Below, in pieces: positions 8,874 to 17,560 of a stretch of 59,918 nucleotides of DNA (positions are counted from its first letter, which is position 1; each line of letters opens with the position of its first letter). The translations under genes were made by a program, and so were the position numbers. Under the pieces are notes generated by a model. The model made no database searches, was not told the origin of the DNA, and was given only the letters and a program-made list of their open reading frames with translations. Source of the stretch: Syntrophaceae bacterium UBA1062 (GTDB lineage Bacteria > Desulfobacterota > Desulfomonilia > UBA1062); the NCBI GenBank assembly GCA_002316295.1, contig DCDF01000173.1:1-59918 (forward strand). The letters are read 5' to 3'.

Positions 8874-9283
8874 AGCTCCTCGATGATGAAGAGCTGATCG
8901 CCGTAGCCCACCCGTTCTCCATCCTGCTTGAGGATGGCGGTCACGACCCCGTCGATCTGAGACTCGATCTCGTTCATGAGCTTCATGGCTTCGATGACGC
9001 AGAGCACCTGGTCTTTCTTGACTCGGTCTCCCACCTGGACAAAGGGCTGTGTTTCCGGTGAGGCCGAGCGATAAAAGGTACCCACGAGAGGCGACGTAAC
9101 AGTGACCGTGGGCTTTTCGGCCTGTACGGCCCTGCTCTTTTCCTGCTCCCTGCTCCGGGCCGCGGTCCTGTCCGGCTGGCCTGCGGCGCGGATGATGTGG
9201 ATTCTCTCGGGAGTCCACTCGATCTCCACCACGTCGGTGTTTTTGATCAGCTCCAAGAGTTCCTTGACAATCTTGAGATTCAT
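8870..9283 (-). CDS. accB: biotin carboxyl carrier protein of acetyl-CoA carboxylase
   Basis: A 137-residue BCCP. The N-terminal helix region (MNLKIVKELLELIKNTDVVEIEW) and a short linker (about 35-58) precede the biotinyl domain, in which EAMKLMNEIES carries the biotinylated Lys between two Met residues. The ATG follows the efp stop with no gap (TAAATG), so translation is coupled. AccB is normally followed by accC; here a LipM-like gene follows instead and no biotin carboxylase lies in the window. Confidence 0.95.
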   Translation of the reverse strand: MNLKIVKELLELIKNTDVVEIEWTPERIHIIRAAGQPDRTAARSREQEKSRAVQAEKPTVTVTSPLVGTFYRSASPETQPFVQVGDRVKKDQVLCVIEAMKLMNEIESQIDGVVTAILKQDGERVGYGDQLFIIEEL

Positions 9284-9847
9284 TTAGCTCACTCTTTCGA
9301 TATAGGCCTTGGTGCGGGTATCCACCTTGATCACATCTCCCTCGCTGATAAAGAGGGGCACCTGAACCGTAACGCCGGTTTCGAGCTTCGCGGGCTTGGA
9401 GCCGCCGGATGCGGTGTTGCCCCGAATGCCCGGGTCGGTCTCGGCTACGGCGAGCTCGAGGAACATGGGCAGATCGATCCCGATCGGAGCGCCATTGTGA
9501 AAGAGGATGCCCACCTCCACGTTCTCCTTGAGAAACCCGATGGCGTCTTCGATGTGGTCCTCGGAAAGGTTCATCTGCTCAAAGGTCTGGGTATCCATGA
9601 ACCAGTATCCTGAATCGTCCTGGTAGAGAAAGCTCATTTTCCGCTCCTCGAGGTTTGGCACGTCCACTTTTTCGCCGGACCGGAATGTTTTTTCCAGAAC
9701 ATTACCCGTGATGAGGCTCTTCATCCGGGTGCGCACGAATGCACCGCCCTTACCGGGCTTGACGTGCTGAAAGTCGACGATGGTAAACGGTTCTCCGTCC
9801 AGTTCTATTTTCAATCCCTTACGGAACTGTGCGGTTGAGTACTGCAT
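9284..9847 (-). CDS. efp: translation elongation factor P
   Basis: A 187-residue EF-P of usual length with three beta-barrel domains. The tip of domain I reads VKPGKGGAF, giving Lys33 at the position that is modified in many bacteria and contacts the peptidyl-tRNA at polyproline stalls. No modification enzymes (EpmA/EpmB, EarP) are in the window, so the modification state is unknown. A Shine-Dalgarno AGGAGAG overlaps the upstream peptidase stop. The pepQ-efp-accB order is a common arrangement. Confidence 0.97.
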   Translation of the reverse strand: MQYSTAQFRKGLKIELDGEPFTIVDFQHVKPGKGGAFVRTRMKSLITGNVLEKTFRSGEKVDVPNLEERKMSFLYQDDSGYWFMDTQTFEQMNLSEDHIEDAIGFLKENVEVGILFHNGAPIGIDLPMFLELAVAETDPGIRGNTASGGSKPAKLETGVTVQVPLFISEGDVIKVDTRTKAYIERVS

Positions 9848-9858
9848 ACATCTCTCTC

Positions 9859-10929
9859 CTACGTGATGACTTTTATGGCTTCCTTATCAATATTTGTAAT
9901 TCGCTTGCAAGAATTATCTGTTATCACGAACATATCCTCCAGCCGTATCCCGAATTTTCCCGGAAGATAGACCCCGGGCTCGATGGTGATGACCATACCT
10001 TCCTCGAGGGTGTCTTTCGAGATGGAGGACACGATAGGCATCTCGTGCACCTCCATGCCCACCCCATGGCCGAGGCTGTGTCCGAAGTATGCGCCCAGGC
10101 CGACCGAATCGAGGCGATCCCGCGCCAGCTTGTCGATGGAGGAAGCCTTCACTCCCGGAGCGAGGGCCGCTATGGCCAGCGACTGGGCCTCCAGCACGTG
10201 CCGGTAGGCCGCCGCGAACTCCCCGCCTGCGTCGCCGGTGCAGACGGTGACGGTCTGATCTGAAGAATAGCCCGCGTAAGTGCAGCCGAAGTCGATCACC
10301 ACGGGCTCGTTCTCCCGGATGATCTTTGCGGATGCGGCGCCGTGGGGCATCGCGGAGCGGGGACCCGACGCCACGATGATCTCGAAGGACGAACTGCTCG
10401 CGCCGAGCCTGCGCATCGCGCACTCGAGGTCAAAGGCGATGTCCGCCTCCCTGCGGCCGACGAGCCCCTGCGCCAGGACCTCGTCGAGCGCCTTCTCAGA
10501 AATTCGCGCCGCCTCGCGGATCAGTGAAACCTCGCCCGGATCCTTCACGGCGCGGAGATACTTGAGCTGGCCGCCGAGCGGAGTCATCTCGATGCCCTTG
10601 AGCAGGTCCTTGAGCAGGAGAAAGGTATCGACATCCACGACATTGGACTCGATGCCCAGGGTCGCGATGCCGAGCGACTTCAGGTGCTCGTAGATTTCTT
10701 CCCAGCGCTTCCTGATCTCGTGCACCCTGGCCGTTGACTCTTCCTGAGCCTGAAGGGTGTTGCGCGAATCCACGAAGATGTCGGTGTGCGACTCCGTATA
10801 GACCGCCACGGCGTCCGAGCCCGTGTATCCGGTGACATAGGTGACGTTCGGCCGCGAGGAGAGGAGGATGGCATCCAGCCCCTTGAGAAAGGATCGCGCC
10901 CTATCGATTCTTTGTGCGGAGTAACTCAT
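9859..10929 (-). CDS. Xaa-Pro aminopeptidase/dipeptidase (M24 family, PepQ-like)
   Basis: A 356-residue M24B peptidase. The N-terminal creatinase-like domain (1-125) precedes a pita-bread domain with dinuclear-metal ligands visible in VIDFGCTYAGYSSDQTVT (two Asp), FGHSLGHGVGMEVHE (His), TIEPGVYLPG (Glu) and IRLED (Glu). It should remove or cleave residues next to proline in the cytoplasm. Its start lies 29 nt inside aroQ. Placement before efp is frequent in bacteria. Aminopeptidase versus dipeptidase specificity cannot be decided by eye. Confidence 0.9.
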   Translation of the reverse strand: MSYSAQRIDRARSFLKGLDAILLSSRPNVTYVTGYTGSDAVAVYTESHTDIFVDSRNTLQAQEESTARVHEIRKRWEEIYEHLKSLGIATLGIESNVVDVDTFLLLKDLLKGIEMTPLGGQLKYLRAVKDPGEVSLIREAARISEKALDEVLAQGLVGRREADIAFDLECAMRRLGASSSSFEIIVASGPRSAMPHGAASAKIIRENEPVVIDFGCTYAGYSSDQTVTVCTGDAGGEFAAAYRHVLEAQSLAIAALAPGVKASSIDKLARDRLDSVGLGAYFGHSLGHGVGMEVHEMPIVSSISKDTLEEGMVITIEPGVYLPGKFGIRLEDMFVITDNSCKRITNIDKEAIKVIT

Positions 10930-11347
10930 GGAGAGCCTCTATTCCCAGGATGTACCCGTACGGGCCGAGCCCGGAGATGGTGCCCAAGGCGATGTCGGAA
11001 AACAGGTTTTTCTGCCGGAACGGCTCACGCGCCGCCACATTGCTGATGTGGACCTCCACGAATGGAATGTCGACTGCGAGCAGGGCATCGCGGATAGCGA
11101 CCGACGTGTGGGTGTATCCTCCCGGATTGATGAGGATGCCGCAGGATTGCGAGATCGCCGCTGCGTGTATCTTCTCGATGATCTCTCCTTCGTGATTCGA
11201 CTGGAAGGCCTCCAGCTCGATGCCGAGCTCGCGAGCCCTTTTCTGCGTGCGGGCCTCGATCTCGGGCAGGCTCGTACGGCCGTAGAGCGCGGTTTCGCGG
11301 GTGCCGAGCAGGTTGAGGTTGGGCCCGTTGATCATCAGAATCTTCAT
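10901..11347 (-). CDS. aroQ: 3-dehydroquinate dehydratase, type II
   Basis: A 148-residue type II dehydroquinase that converts 3-dehydroquinate to 3-dehydroshikimate, the third shikimate step. It shows the LMINGPNLNLLGTRE start, the catalytic Tyr in ETALYGRTSL, FQSNHEGEIIEKIH, INPGGYTHTSVAIRDAL and EVHISN. It starts in an ATGA overlap with the TPR gene and ends inside the peptidase gene. Together with aroC and the aroK-aroB fusion upstream it gives most of the common aromatic pathway in one operon; aroE and aroA are absent from this window. Confidence 0.97.
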   Translation of the reverse strand: MKILMINGPNLNLLGTRETALYGRTSLPEIEARTQKRARELGIELEAFQSNHEGEIIEKIHAAAISQSCGILINPGGYTHTSVAIRDALLAVDIPFVEVHISNVAAREPFRQKNLFSDIALGTISGLGPYGYILGIEALHELLRTKNR

Positions 11348-11859
11348 CTTCGCATCCTTTCAAGCCACCCTTCGAGGGTCTTGATGAGGTGCATTCTCTG
11401 CACCCTGTCCGCCTCGCGGCTCACCTGGGGATCGCAGGCGGATGTTTTCAGGAGGTGCGAGTAGATCTCCAGCGCCTGCCGGTAGTGCCCCTGGCCGGCG
11501 TAGATCCGCGCGAGCTCGGGAGACGCCTCATTCATGAGGGGCGCCTCGTCCTGGTCCTCCTGCAGGAGGTCGAGCGCCTCGTCGTCGTCCGGATAAAAAG
11601 AAAGGTAGCTCTCCAGGCACGACCGTGCGGCCTCTTCGTCTCCTCTGCCTCGGTGCATGAGAGCCATGTAGTAGTATGCCCTGGCGAGCTCTCTCACTCT
11701 TTCGATAATCCCTGAGAGCACTGCCATGGCATCGGTTTCGCGTCCTACCTTGAAGAGCGATATCCCGACCATGAGATCCTCTTCGGGGGTGCGGCTCTCA
11801 GGTGCGGCGTCGGCGATCTCGAGAAACTTTCCCTGCTCAAATGCTTTTCTGATATCCAT
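11344..11859 (-). CDS. TPR-type hypothetical protein in the aro operon
   Basis: A 171-residue, mostly helical protein with tetratricopeptide-like repeats (ARAYYYMALMHRGRGDEEAARSCLESYLSFYPDDDEAL; ELARIYAGQGHYRQALEIYSHLLK). Start chosen at ATG 11859, giving MDIRKAFEQG, 23 nt inside the aroK-aroB gene; the longer frame to 11922 would sit further inside it. No catalytic motif is visible, so it is probably a protein-interaction module. It is coupled to aroQ through an ATGA overlap. A role in aromatic synthesis is suggested only by position. Confidence 0.7.
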   Translation of the reverse strand: MDIRKAFEQGKFLEIADAAPESRTPEEDLMVGISLFKVGRETDAMAVLSGIIERVRELARAYYYMALMHRGRGDEEAARSCLESYLSFYPDDDEALDLLQEDQDEAPLMNEASPELARIYAGQGHYRQALEIYSHLLKTSACDPQVSREADRVQRMHLIKTLEGWLERMRR

Positions 11860-13399
11860 CAGCGAATCTCTGATAAGCCTCCAGCACTTCAATTTCAGTA
11901 AGTTTTTGTACGCTAACACCACCGATGTATGGTGTCAACACAAAGTGGACGCCCCCTTTTCCGCCCTTTTTGTCGATCCCGAGCGCCTGTTCCAACTCCG
12001 CCGCAGGAGGAAGCGCCAGGTTTTTGGGCAGGAGCCGCTCGCGCATCATGAGATCCATGATGCGTCTCAGATCTGCCGGAGGCAACATGCCCCTGTCATG
12101 GGAGAGCCAGGACGCGAAGGCCATGCCCACCGCCACAGCCTGGCCGTGGCTCACGGAATAACCGGTCGATCTCTCTATCGCGTGGCCAAGCGTGTGGCCG
12201 AAATTCAGGATTCTCCTCAGGCCTTCCTCCTTCTCATCGCGGGCAACCACCCGTGCCTTGACGGACGCGCACATCCGGACGATCCTCTCGTAGTCGAACG
12301 GGGGCCCGGCCTCGAGGTATTCGAAGAGCGGAGCATCGGTGATGATACCGTATTTGACCGCCTCGGCCATGGCGCTCATGATTTCAGTATCATCCAACGT
12401 AGCGAGAAAATCGATATCGCACACCACCATCAGGGGCTGGTGGAACGTACCGATGAGGTTCTTGCCGCATGCGTGGTTGACCGCGGTCTTTCCCCCGATG
12501 CCGGAGTCGATCTGGGCGAGCAGGGTGGTCGCGGCCTGGATGACCGGGATGCCCCGCATGTATATGCTTGCGGCGAACCCGGCAAGATCGCCGGTCACTC
12601 CTCCCCCTATCGCCAGGCACACCCACTGCCGGCTGACTCTGCACGAAAACATGGCGTCGAGCGCGTCGTTCAGAAACGCCATTGACTTCGACCGCTCGCC
12701 CGCGGGCACGGCCATGAAATGTGTCCGGTATCCTCTGATGGCTTCTTTGACCGCATCGCCATGAATGCGCAGGACGTTCTCGTCGATCATGACAAAGAGT
12801 CCCTCAGGGCGTGTGTGCCTCTCGAGCAGAGGAATGATCTTCCGGAAAACGCCGCTTCCGATATGTATGGGGTACGGGCGGTCCGGAAGGATGACTCCCA
12901 CGGGCCTGGGAAGCCCGGGCAGGGCTTTCACGATCTCGTGAGCGATATCTTGGGCCGTTCTGCCGTCAATGTCCACAGCGAGGTCCGCGTCTTCATAGGC
13001 GGGTATTCTCTTTTTAAGCAGATCGCGTGCGCCGCTGTTCCACAGGGGCCTGCTCCCGTCCTGGGCTATGCGCAACTCCAGGTTTTCGAAAGAGGACTTC
13101 AAATACACGATCGATCCGCACGACTTCATGAGCTTCCGGTTCAGCGGGCTGACCGGCAGTCCGCCGCCCGTCGCTACGATGCAGGAGGGGCCGCCTTGTG
13201 CGGCGGTCTCCTTCAGGGCGGTGTCTTCCAGGGCTCGAAACGCCTCTTCGCCCGCGCAGCGGAAGATGTCCGCGATCGATGTCCCGCTCTTGCGTGCGAT
13301 GACTTCGTCAAGGTCGACAAAGGGCGCGCCGGTCCGGTGGGCGAGATCTTCCCCAACCGTGGTTTTGCCTGAGCCCATGAATCCGGTGAGAAAGATCAC
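11837..13399 (-). CDS. aroKB: bifunctional shikimate kinase / 3-dehydroquinate synthase
   Basis: A 520-residue fusion. Residues 1-160 are shikimate kinase, with Walker A GFMGSGKTTVG, the DLDEVIARKSG shikimate-binding segment and FRALE. Residues from about 165 are dehydroquinate synthase, with NAD/metal site features GGGVTGDLAGF, DSGIGGKTAVNH, EAVKYG, NFGHTLGHAIE and SHGQAVAVGM. One polypeptide thus carries shikimate steps 2 and 5. I chose GTG 13399, which forms a GTGA overlap with the aroC stop and has GGGAG five bases upstream; a TTG at 13411 is the alternative. Fusions of this pair are known in other bacteria. Confidence 0.93.
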   Translation of the reverse strand: MIFLTGFMGSGKTTVGEDLAHRTGAPFVDLDEVIARKSGTSIADIFRCAGEEAFRALEDTALKETAAQGGPSCIVATGGGLPVSPLNRKLMKSCGSIVYLKSSFENLELRIAQDGSRPLWNSGARDLLKKRIPAYEDADLAVDIDGRTAQDIAHEIVKALPGLPRPVGVILPDRPYPIHIGSGVFRKIIPLLERHTRPEGLFVMIDENVLRIHGDAVKEAIRGYRTHFMAVPAGERSKSMAFLNDALDAMFSCRVSRQWVCLAIGGGVTGDLAGFAASIYMRGIPVIQAATTLLAQIDSGIGGKTAVNHACGKNLIGTFHQPLMVVCDIDFLATLDDTEIMSAMAEAVKYGIITDAPLFEYLEAGPPFDYERIVRMCASVKARVVARDEKEEGLRRILNFGHTLGHAIERSTGYSVSHGQAVAVGMAFASWLSHDRGMLPPADLRRIMDLMMRERLLPKNLALPPAAELEQALGIDKKGGKGGVHFVLTPYIGGVSVQKLTEIEVLEAYQRFADGYQKSI

Positions 13400-14529
13400 A
13401 GCGACTCCCAATAGGCGCGGTGGCTCTCGAACGCTTCCTTCACGGCCGCCATGGCGGGGAGCCCGAAGCTGAGCAGGACCGCCTGGCTCGCGGCAATGAT
13501 CACGGCCGCTTCCCCCACCACCGACGCGGCGGGCACAGCGCAGCAGTCCGACCGCTCATACTGAGCATGAACCGCGGCGCCGGTGCGGATATCGACAGAT
13601 CGCAGGCCCTTTTTCAGGGTAGGGATAGGCTTCATACTGCAGCGCATCTCGATCGGCTGGCCGTTGGACACCCCTCCCTCGATGCCTCCTGCGTTGTTGG
13701 TGTTGCGCCTCTTCGGCGATCCGGGGAAAATCTCGTCGTGCACCAGCGAGCCGGGAAGCTCTGCGGCTTCGGTCCCGATGCCCGTCTGCACCGCCTTGAT
13801 CCCGGGGATGGACATGAGCTGGGCGGCCAGCAGGGTGTCGAGGCGCTGGTCCCACTGAGTGTACGAGCCGATGCCAGCGGGCATGCCCCTGAGCACCACC
13901 CTGAACTCGCCGCCGAGGGTGTCTCCCTGCTCCATGGCCGCATCGACCAGGCGTTCCATGGCTGCGGTAGCGTCTCTGTCCGGGCAGAACACGCTGGAGG
14001 AATCTCTGAGTCCGCGGTCGTATTCGCCCGAGAACTCAACGTCCCCGATCCTCGTCACCCATGAATATATCTCCACACCGAGCTCGTCGAGCAGGCACCT
14101 GAGAAGCCCTCCGGCTGCAACCCTGCCCGCGGTCTCCCGGGCGCTCGAACGCTCAAGCACGTTCCTCAAATCCGCTTGACGGAACCGCGCGGCGCCGGCA
14201 AGGTCGGCATGACCCGGCCTCGGAGTATGGAGCTCTCTGCCCGGAGAGATATCCCACGGGTCCATGTATCCCTTCCAGTTCTCGAAGTCCCTGTTCCACA
14301 CCGCCAGGAGGATCGGACCGCCCAGGGTGCGGCCCCCTCTGACGCCCGAGAGCACGTCCACCCGGTCATCTTCGATGGCCATCCTTCCTCCCCTGCCGTA
14401 GCCTTTCTGGCGCCGGCTCAGGTCGGAGTCGATGATCTCCCTGTCTACCTTCAGGCCCGCAGGAATGCCGTCCAGAAAGGCGAACACGCCCCTGCCGTGA
14501 GACTCTCCGGCGGTATAAAACGTAAGCAT
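13396..14529 (-). CDS. aroC: chorismate synthase
   Basis: A 377-residue FMN-dependent chorismate synthase, the last common step of aromatic synthesis. The signature YTAGESHGRG is at the N-terminus, followed by RRQKGYGRGGRMAIEDDRV, GGRTLGGPI and RFRQADLRN, and by GGIEGGVSNGQPI in the C-terminal half. Start at ATG 14529 because GGGGAGG lies four bases upstream. It is the first gene of the eight-gene operon running to the LipM-like gene. Confidence 0.97.
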   Translation of the reverse strand: MLTFYTAGESHGRGVFAFLDGIPAGLKVDREIIDSDLSRRQKGYGRGGRMAIEDDRVDVLSGVRGGRTLGGPILLAVWNRDFENWKGYMDPWDISPGRELHTPRPGHADLAGAARFRQADLRNVLERSSARETAGRVAAGGLLRCLLDELGVEIYSWVTRIGDVEFSGEYDRGLRDSSSVFCPDRDATAAMERLVDAAMEQGDTLGGEFRVVLRGMPAGIGSYTQWDQRLDTLLAAQLMSIPGIKAVQTGIGTEAAELPGSLVHDEIFPGSPKRRNTNNAGGIEGGVSNGQPIEMRCSMKPIPTLKKGLRSVDIRTGAAVHAQYERSDCCAVPAASVVGEAAVIIAASQAVLLSFGLPAMAAVKEAFESHRAYWESL

Positions 14530-14665
14530 CGAACCTCCCCGGTCATTCAATTTCAGGGATTATCGGGGATTCGCCGCCTGTTTGTCAACCGGTCTGAAAG
14601 CGTGTTGCCTGAAACACGCTCTCATGATAAAAACATCCGAAAAACATCCGGTGAAAGGAGCACTT

Positions 14666-14863
14666 ATGCTGTCGAAAAGCGGGAAGAAGCTCGAGGAAAT
14701 CATCAAGAAGGCCATTGAGGATCATGTGATAACGACCTCCGAGTACGAGGAGATCATCGCAATGGCGAACGAAGACGGTGTGATCGATGCGCACGAGAGG
14801 GTGCTCCTGCAGCAGCTCAACGACATGATCGCAGACAGGACCGTCAAGCGCATTGCAGGGTAG
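14666..14863 (+). CDS. small acidic helical protein
   Basis: Not assigned to a family. A 65-residue protein, mostly helical (KLEEIIKKAIEDHVITTSEYEEIIAMANEDGVIDAHERVLLQQL). The two-part pattern with NEDGVIDAHE is like the short calcium- or metal-loop helix pairs seen in TerB-like or EF-hand-like proteins, which is inference. Start at ATG 14666 is supported by AAAGGAG five bases upstream and excludes the longer 93-residue reading. A strong terminator follows, so it is a single-gene transcript. Confidence 0.75.
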   Translation: MLSKSGKKLEEIIKKAIEDHVITTSEYEEIIAMANEDGVIDAHERVLLQQLNDMIADRTVKRIAG

Positions 14864-14888
14864 TGCATTGACGAAAAGGAAAGACAGG

Positions 14889-14939
14889 GGGGCGTTTCCA
14901 TTGCTCGGCGGGGCCAAAAAACGGAAACGCCTCTTTTTG
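14889..14939 (+). terminator. rho-independent terminator
   Basis: Nine-bp stem GGCGTTTCC (14891-14899) with GGAAACGCC (14923-14931), extended by one G-U and one G-C pair, followed by a T-run at 14934-14938. It ends the small-protein transcript and also separates it from the convergent acyl-CoA dehydrogenase operon. Confidence 0.88.
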
Positions 14940-14975
14940 TCCTGAAGATATCGTATCTCTTGCGGCGCCCTTGAT

Positions 14976-16136
14976 TTATTTGCCCTGATTGAACCTTCTT
15001 CCGTAAATCATGCTCGCCATGGTGATCTTGAGCATCTGTAGCGTTCCTCCGGCGACGCTCCACGCCCTGCCGTCTCTGAACATCCTCTCGATGGGGAATT
15101 CCTTGCTGTATCCATATCCCCCGAAGATCTGCATGGCCCGGCCGGTGATGTCCATCACCATCTCGTTCGCATAGCATTTCCCCATAGATGCCTCATAGAT
15201 CGAAGGCAGTCCTTTCCCGGCCCCTGTGGCCGCCCGGTAAACCAGCAGACGTGCGGCTTCGAGCTTCATGGTCATATCCACCACCGCAAATTGAATATCC
15301 TGGAACTCGCATATGGGACGACCGAACGCTCTGCGCTCCTGAGAGTACTTAACCGCCTCTTCGATCGCCCCTGCCGCCACGCCGAGGCACATCGCGGCAT
15401 TTCCGCACCGCTCGATGTCAAACGTGGTCATGAGCTTCTTGAACTCGCCCTTGCCGATGATCAGGTTTTTCTTGGGAATGCGGACATCCTCGAAAATGAG
15501 ATCGCACGAGGGCATGCCTCTCAAGCCCATGAACTCTTCCTGTTTCCCGAAGGTGAACCCTGGCGTACCCTTTTCAACCAGCACGCCGCATATGCCTTTG
15601 TATCCGGGCACATCCTTGTAGCGCGCATAAACCAGATAGTGGCTGGCGTGGCCGCCGCCGGTTATGAATGTCTTGCGCCCGTTCAGGATGAGCTCGTCCC
15701 CGTCCTCCACGATATGTGTCGTGAGAGCCGTGAGATCGGAGCCGGCCCCGGGCTCTGTCATGCATACGGACACACTGTATTCTCCCCTGCACACGCCGGG
15801 TATTATGCGGCTCTTGTGCTCGTGCGATCCGAAGATGTCGATCACCCTCACCGCCCCCACACTCGATTCGAACACCGGTGCTGCGATGAGCGGGCTGAAC
15901 TTGGCGAGCTCCTCGATAGTGATCAGGGCATTCAGCGCCGGCTGCCCGCCGCCCCCGTATTCGGGCGAGAGGGTCATTCCGAGAAGGCCCATCCGGCCGA
16001 ACTTATCCATGAGCGCTTGAGGAAACTCGGCTCTGGCATCGATCTGCGCGGCCATCTGCTTGAAATTTTCCCGCTTTCCCATTGTCCGGATCGTATCGAT
16101 CAATATGAGTTGTTCATCAGAAAAATTGAAATCCAT
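14976..16136 (-). CDS. acyl-CoA dehydrogenase with displaced catalytic Glu
   Basis: A 386-residue FAD acyl-CoA dehydrogenase with N-terminal helical, middle beta (CMTEPGAGSDLTALTT) and C-terminal helical domains (FGRPICEFQDIQFAVVDM, QIFGGYGYSKEFPIERMFRDGRAW). Where most family members have the catalytic Glu in YEGT, this protein has VAGGT. A Glu is present in FDIER, at the place used by isovaleryl- and long-chain acyl-CoA dehydrogenases, so activity is still plausible. It is the last gene of the PadR operon; electrons would go to ETF. The substrate is unknown, and a branched or ring acyl-CoA is possible. Confidence 0.9.
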   Translation of the reverse strand: MDFNFSDEQLILIDTIRTMGKRENFKQMAAQIDARAEFPQALMDKFGRMGLLGMTLSPEYGGGGQPALNALITIEELAKFSPLIAAPVFESSVGAVRVIDIFGSHEHKSRIIPGVCRGEYSVSVCMTEPGAGSDLTALTTHIVEDGDELILNGRKTFITGGGHASHYLVYARYKDVPGYKGICGVLVEKGTPGFTFGKQEEFMGLRGMPSCDLIFEDVRIPKKNLIIGKGEFKKLMTTFDIERCGNAAMCLGVAAGAIEEAVKYSQERRAFGRPICEFQDIQFAVVDMTMKLEAARLLVYRAATGAGKGLPSIYEASMGKCYANEMVMDITGRAMQIFGGYGYSKEFPIERMFRDGRAWSVAGGTLQMLKITMASMIYGRRFNQGK

Positions 16137-16174
16137 GGTGCCTCCGTTTCACGTCTGTTGTCTTGCTCCATCTC

Positions 16175-17551
16175 TCACATGATGCGTGCCAGTTCGCCGA
16201 TATCTTGTACTTTTTCGAGGTTCAGAATCATGTCTATGACCCGATCGACATTCTTGTTGTCTCGATTCGCCGCGAACTTCCTGACCTTGAGCGAGAGGGT
16301 TTCATCTCCCATGGGGTCTCTCGGGTCTCCGGAAGGGATATCGATCTGCCGGGATAATTTCCTGCCGCCCTCAAGGATTATTTCGACCCGGCTCGCCGTC
16401 TTGTCGGGATACATTGCGTTGAGGACCTCATCCTGATGCACCTTGACCTTCCCGGCAAGCTCCATCACCACGGGGTCGGCGAGCCGCCTTTCCGTAAGCT
16501 GCCTGGGACCGAACTCTTTGTCGATCAGGCAGACGGCGGCGACATATGGAATGGAAAACTGAGCCGAAACGATCGAGCAATTCCGCTCGACCCCTTTTCC
16601 TACAGCGATCTGGGCAATGCCGTAGGTGTACACGTTGACGTCCATCACCTCACGCGGGGCGATCCGGTTTTCATGGACAAGCTCGAGAACCGCCTGAGCC
16701 GTACCGTGCGTATGGCGGCATGCGGGATATGGTTTGAAATATACGTCCATGATGGAAAACGCCTCACCGAGGCCCGCGGTGATTCTCTCGAGATCGGGTT
16801 TCCCGCTGGTCCTGGCAGTCGTGATCTGGGTGAATCCTCCATGGTAGGCCGAGCCTTCGAGCACGCATGGCATTCCGGTAATGCCCGCGCCGGCAAGGCC
16901 TGCAGCCATTATCCCCGAGCTTGCAGCCTGCCCTCCCTGGACGATTTTCACGGTGCGCCCTTCCATGAGCTGTTCGGCCATGGACAGGGGGGCGAGGTAT
17001 CCGGCGTTTCCCAAGGCATTGAGCATCAGCTCGTTGTCATGGCCCAAAAGCTTCGCAGCCGCCGCGGCCGCGCCGAAGGTGCCGCTCGTTCCGGTAGGAA
17101 GGAACCCGGAGAGTGTATGGTGCGGGTGCATCGATGCGGAAATCCGATTCGCGACTTCATACCCCACCACGACCGCCTCAATGAGTTCGCTGCCGCCCTT
17201 CCCCGCTCTCTCGGCAACGGCGAGCGCGGCAGGGATCACCGCCACGCCTGCATGGTTGCCCCCGAACCGCAGCCCGTCCTGGGCCTCGATGGCCTCGGCC
17301 AGAGTGCCGTTCAGGAAGGCCGCGTTCTGGATGTCGGTCTTGAATCCGAATCCCAGGACCGTCGCTCCGGGGGTGTTTCCCAGAGACTTGATGTAAGCAG
17401 CTGTCCTGTTCACCGCGTCGAGCTCGAGCGATCCGTATATGCTTGCCGCAAAATCCAGGACGCACTGCTTCGCCTTGTGCACCACCCTGGCGGGCAAGCC
17501 GTCCATGGAGGCTGCGCTGCAGAACTCGGCAAGCCTTTTGGTGTACTCCAT
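16175..17551 (-). CDS. MmgE/PrpD family protein
   Basis: A 458-residue member of the MmgE/PrpD family, which includes 2-methylcitrate dehydratase, cis-aconitate decarboxylase and iminodisuccinate epimerase. Seen: the N-terminal helical domain (AKQCVLDFAASIYGS, ALAEAIEAQDGLRFGGNHAG-like region), TGTSGTFGAAAAAAKLLG and the family hallmark FKPYPACRHTHG. It lies 9 nt after the CoA-transferase B gene. The family acts on tri- or dicarboxylic acids by dehydration, decarboxylation or epimerisation; its reaction here cannot be read from sequence. Confidence 0.88.
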   Translation of the reverse strand: MEYTKRLAEFCSAASMDGLPARVVHKAKQCVLDFAASIYGSLELDAVNRTAAYIKSLGNTPGATVLGFGFKTDIQNAAFLNGTLAEAIEAQDGLRFGGNHAGVAVIPAALAVAERAGKGGSELIEAVVVGYEVANRISASMHPHHTLSGFLPTGTSGTFGAAAAAAKLLGHDNELMLNALGNAGYLAPLSMAEQLMEGRTVKIVQGGQAASSGIMAAGLAGAGITGMPCVLEGSAYHGGFTQITTARTSGKPDLERITAGLGEAFSIMDVYFKPYPACRHTHGTAQAVLELVHENRIAPREVMDVNVYTYGIAQIAVGKGVERNCSIVSAQFSIPYVAAVCLIDKEFGPRQLTERRLADPVVMELAGKVKVHQDEVLNAMYPDKTASRVEIILEGGRKLSRQIDIPSGDPRDPMGDETLSLKVRKFAANRDNKNVDRVIDMILNLEKVQDIGELARIM

Positions 17552-17560
17552 GGCCTCCTC

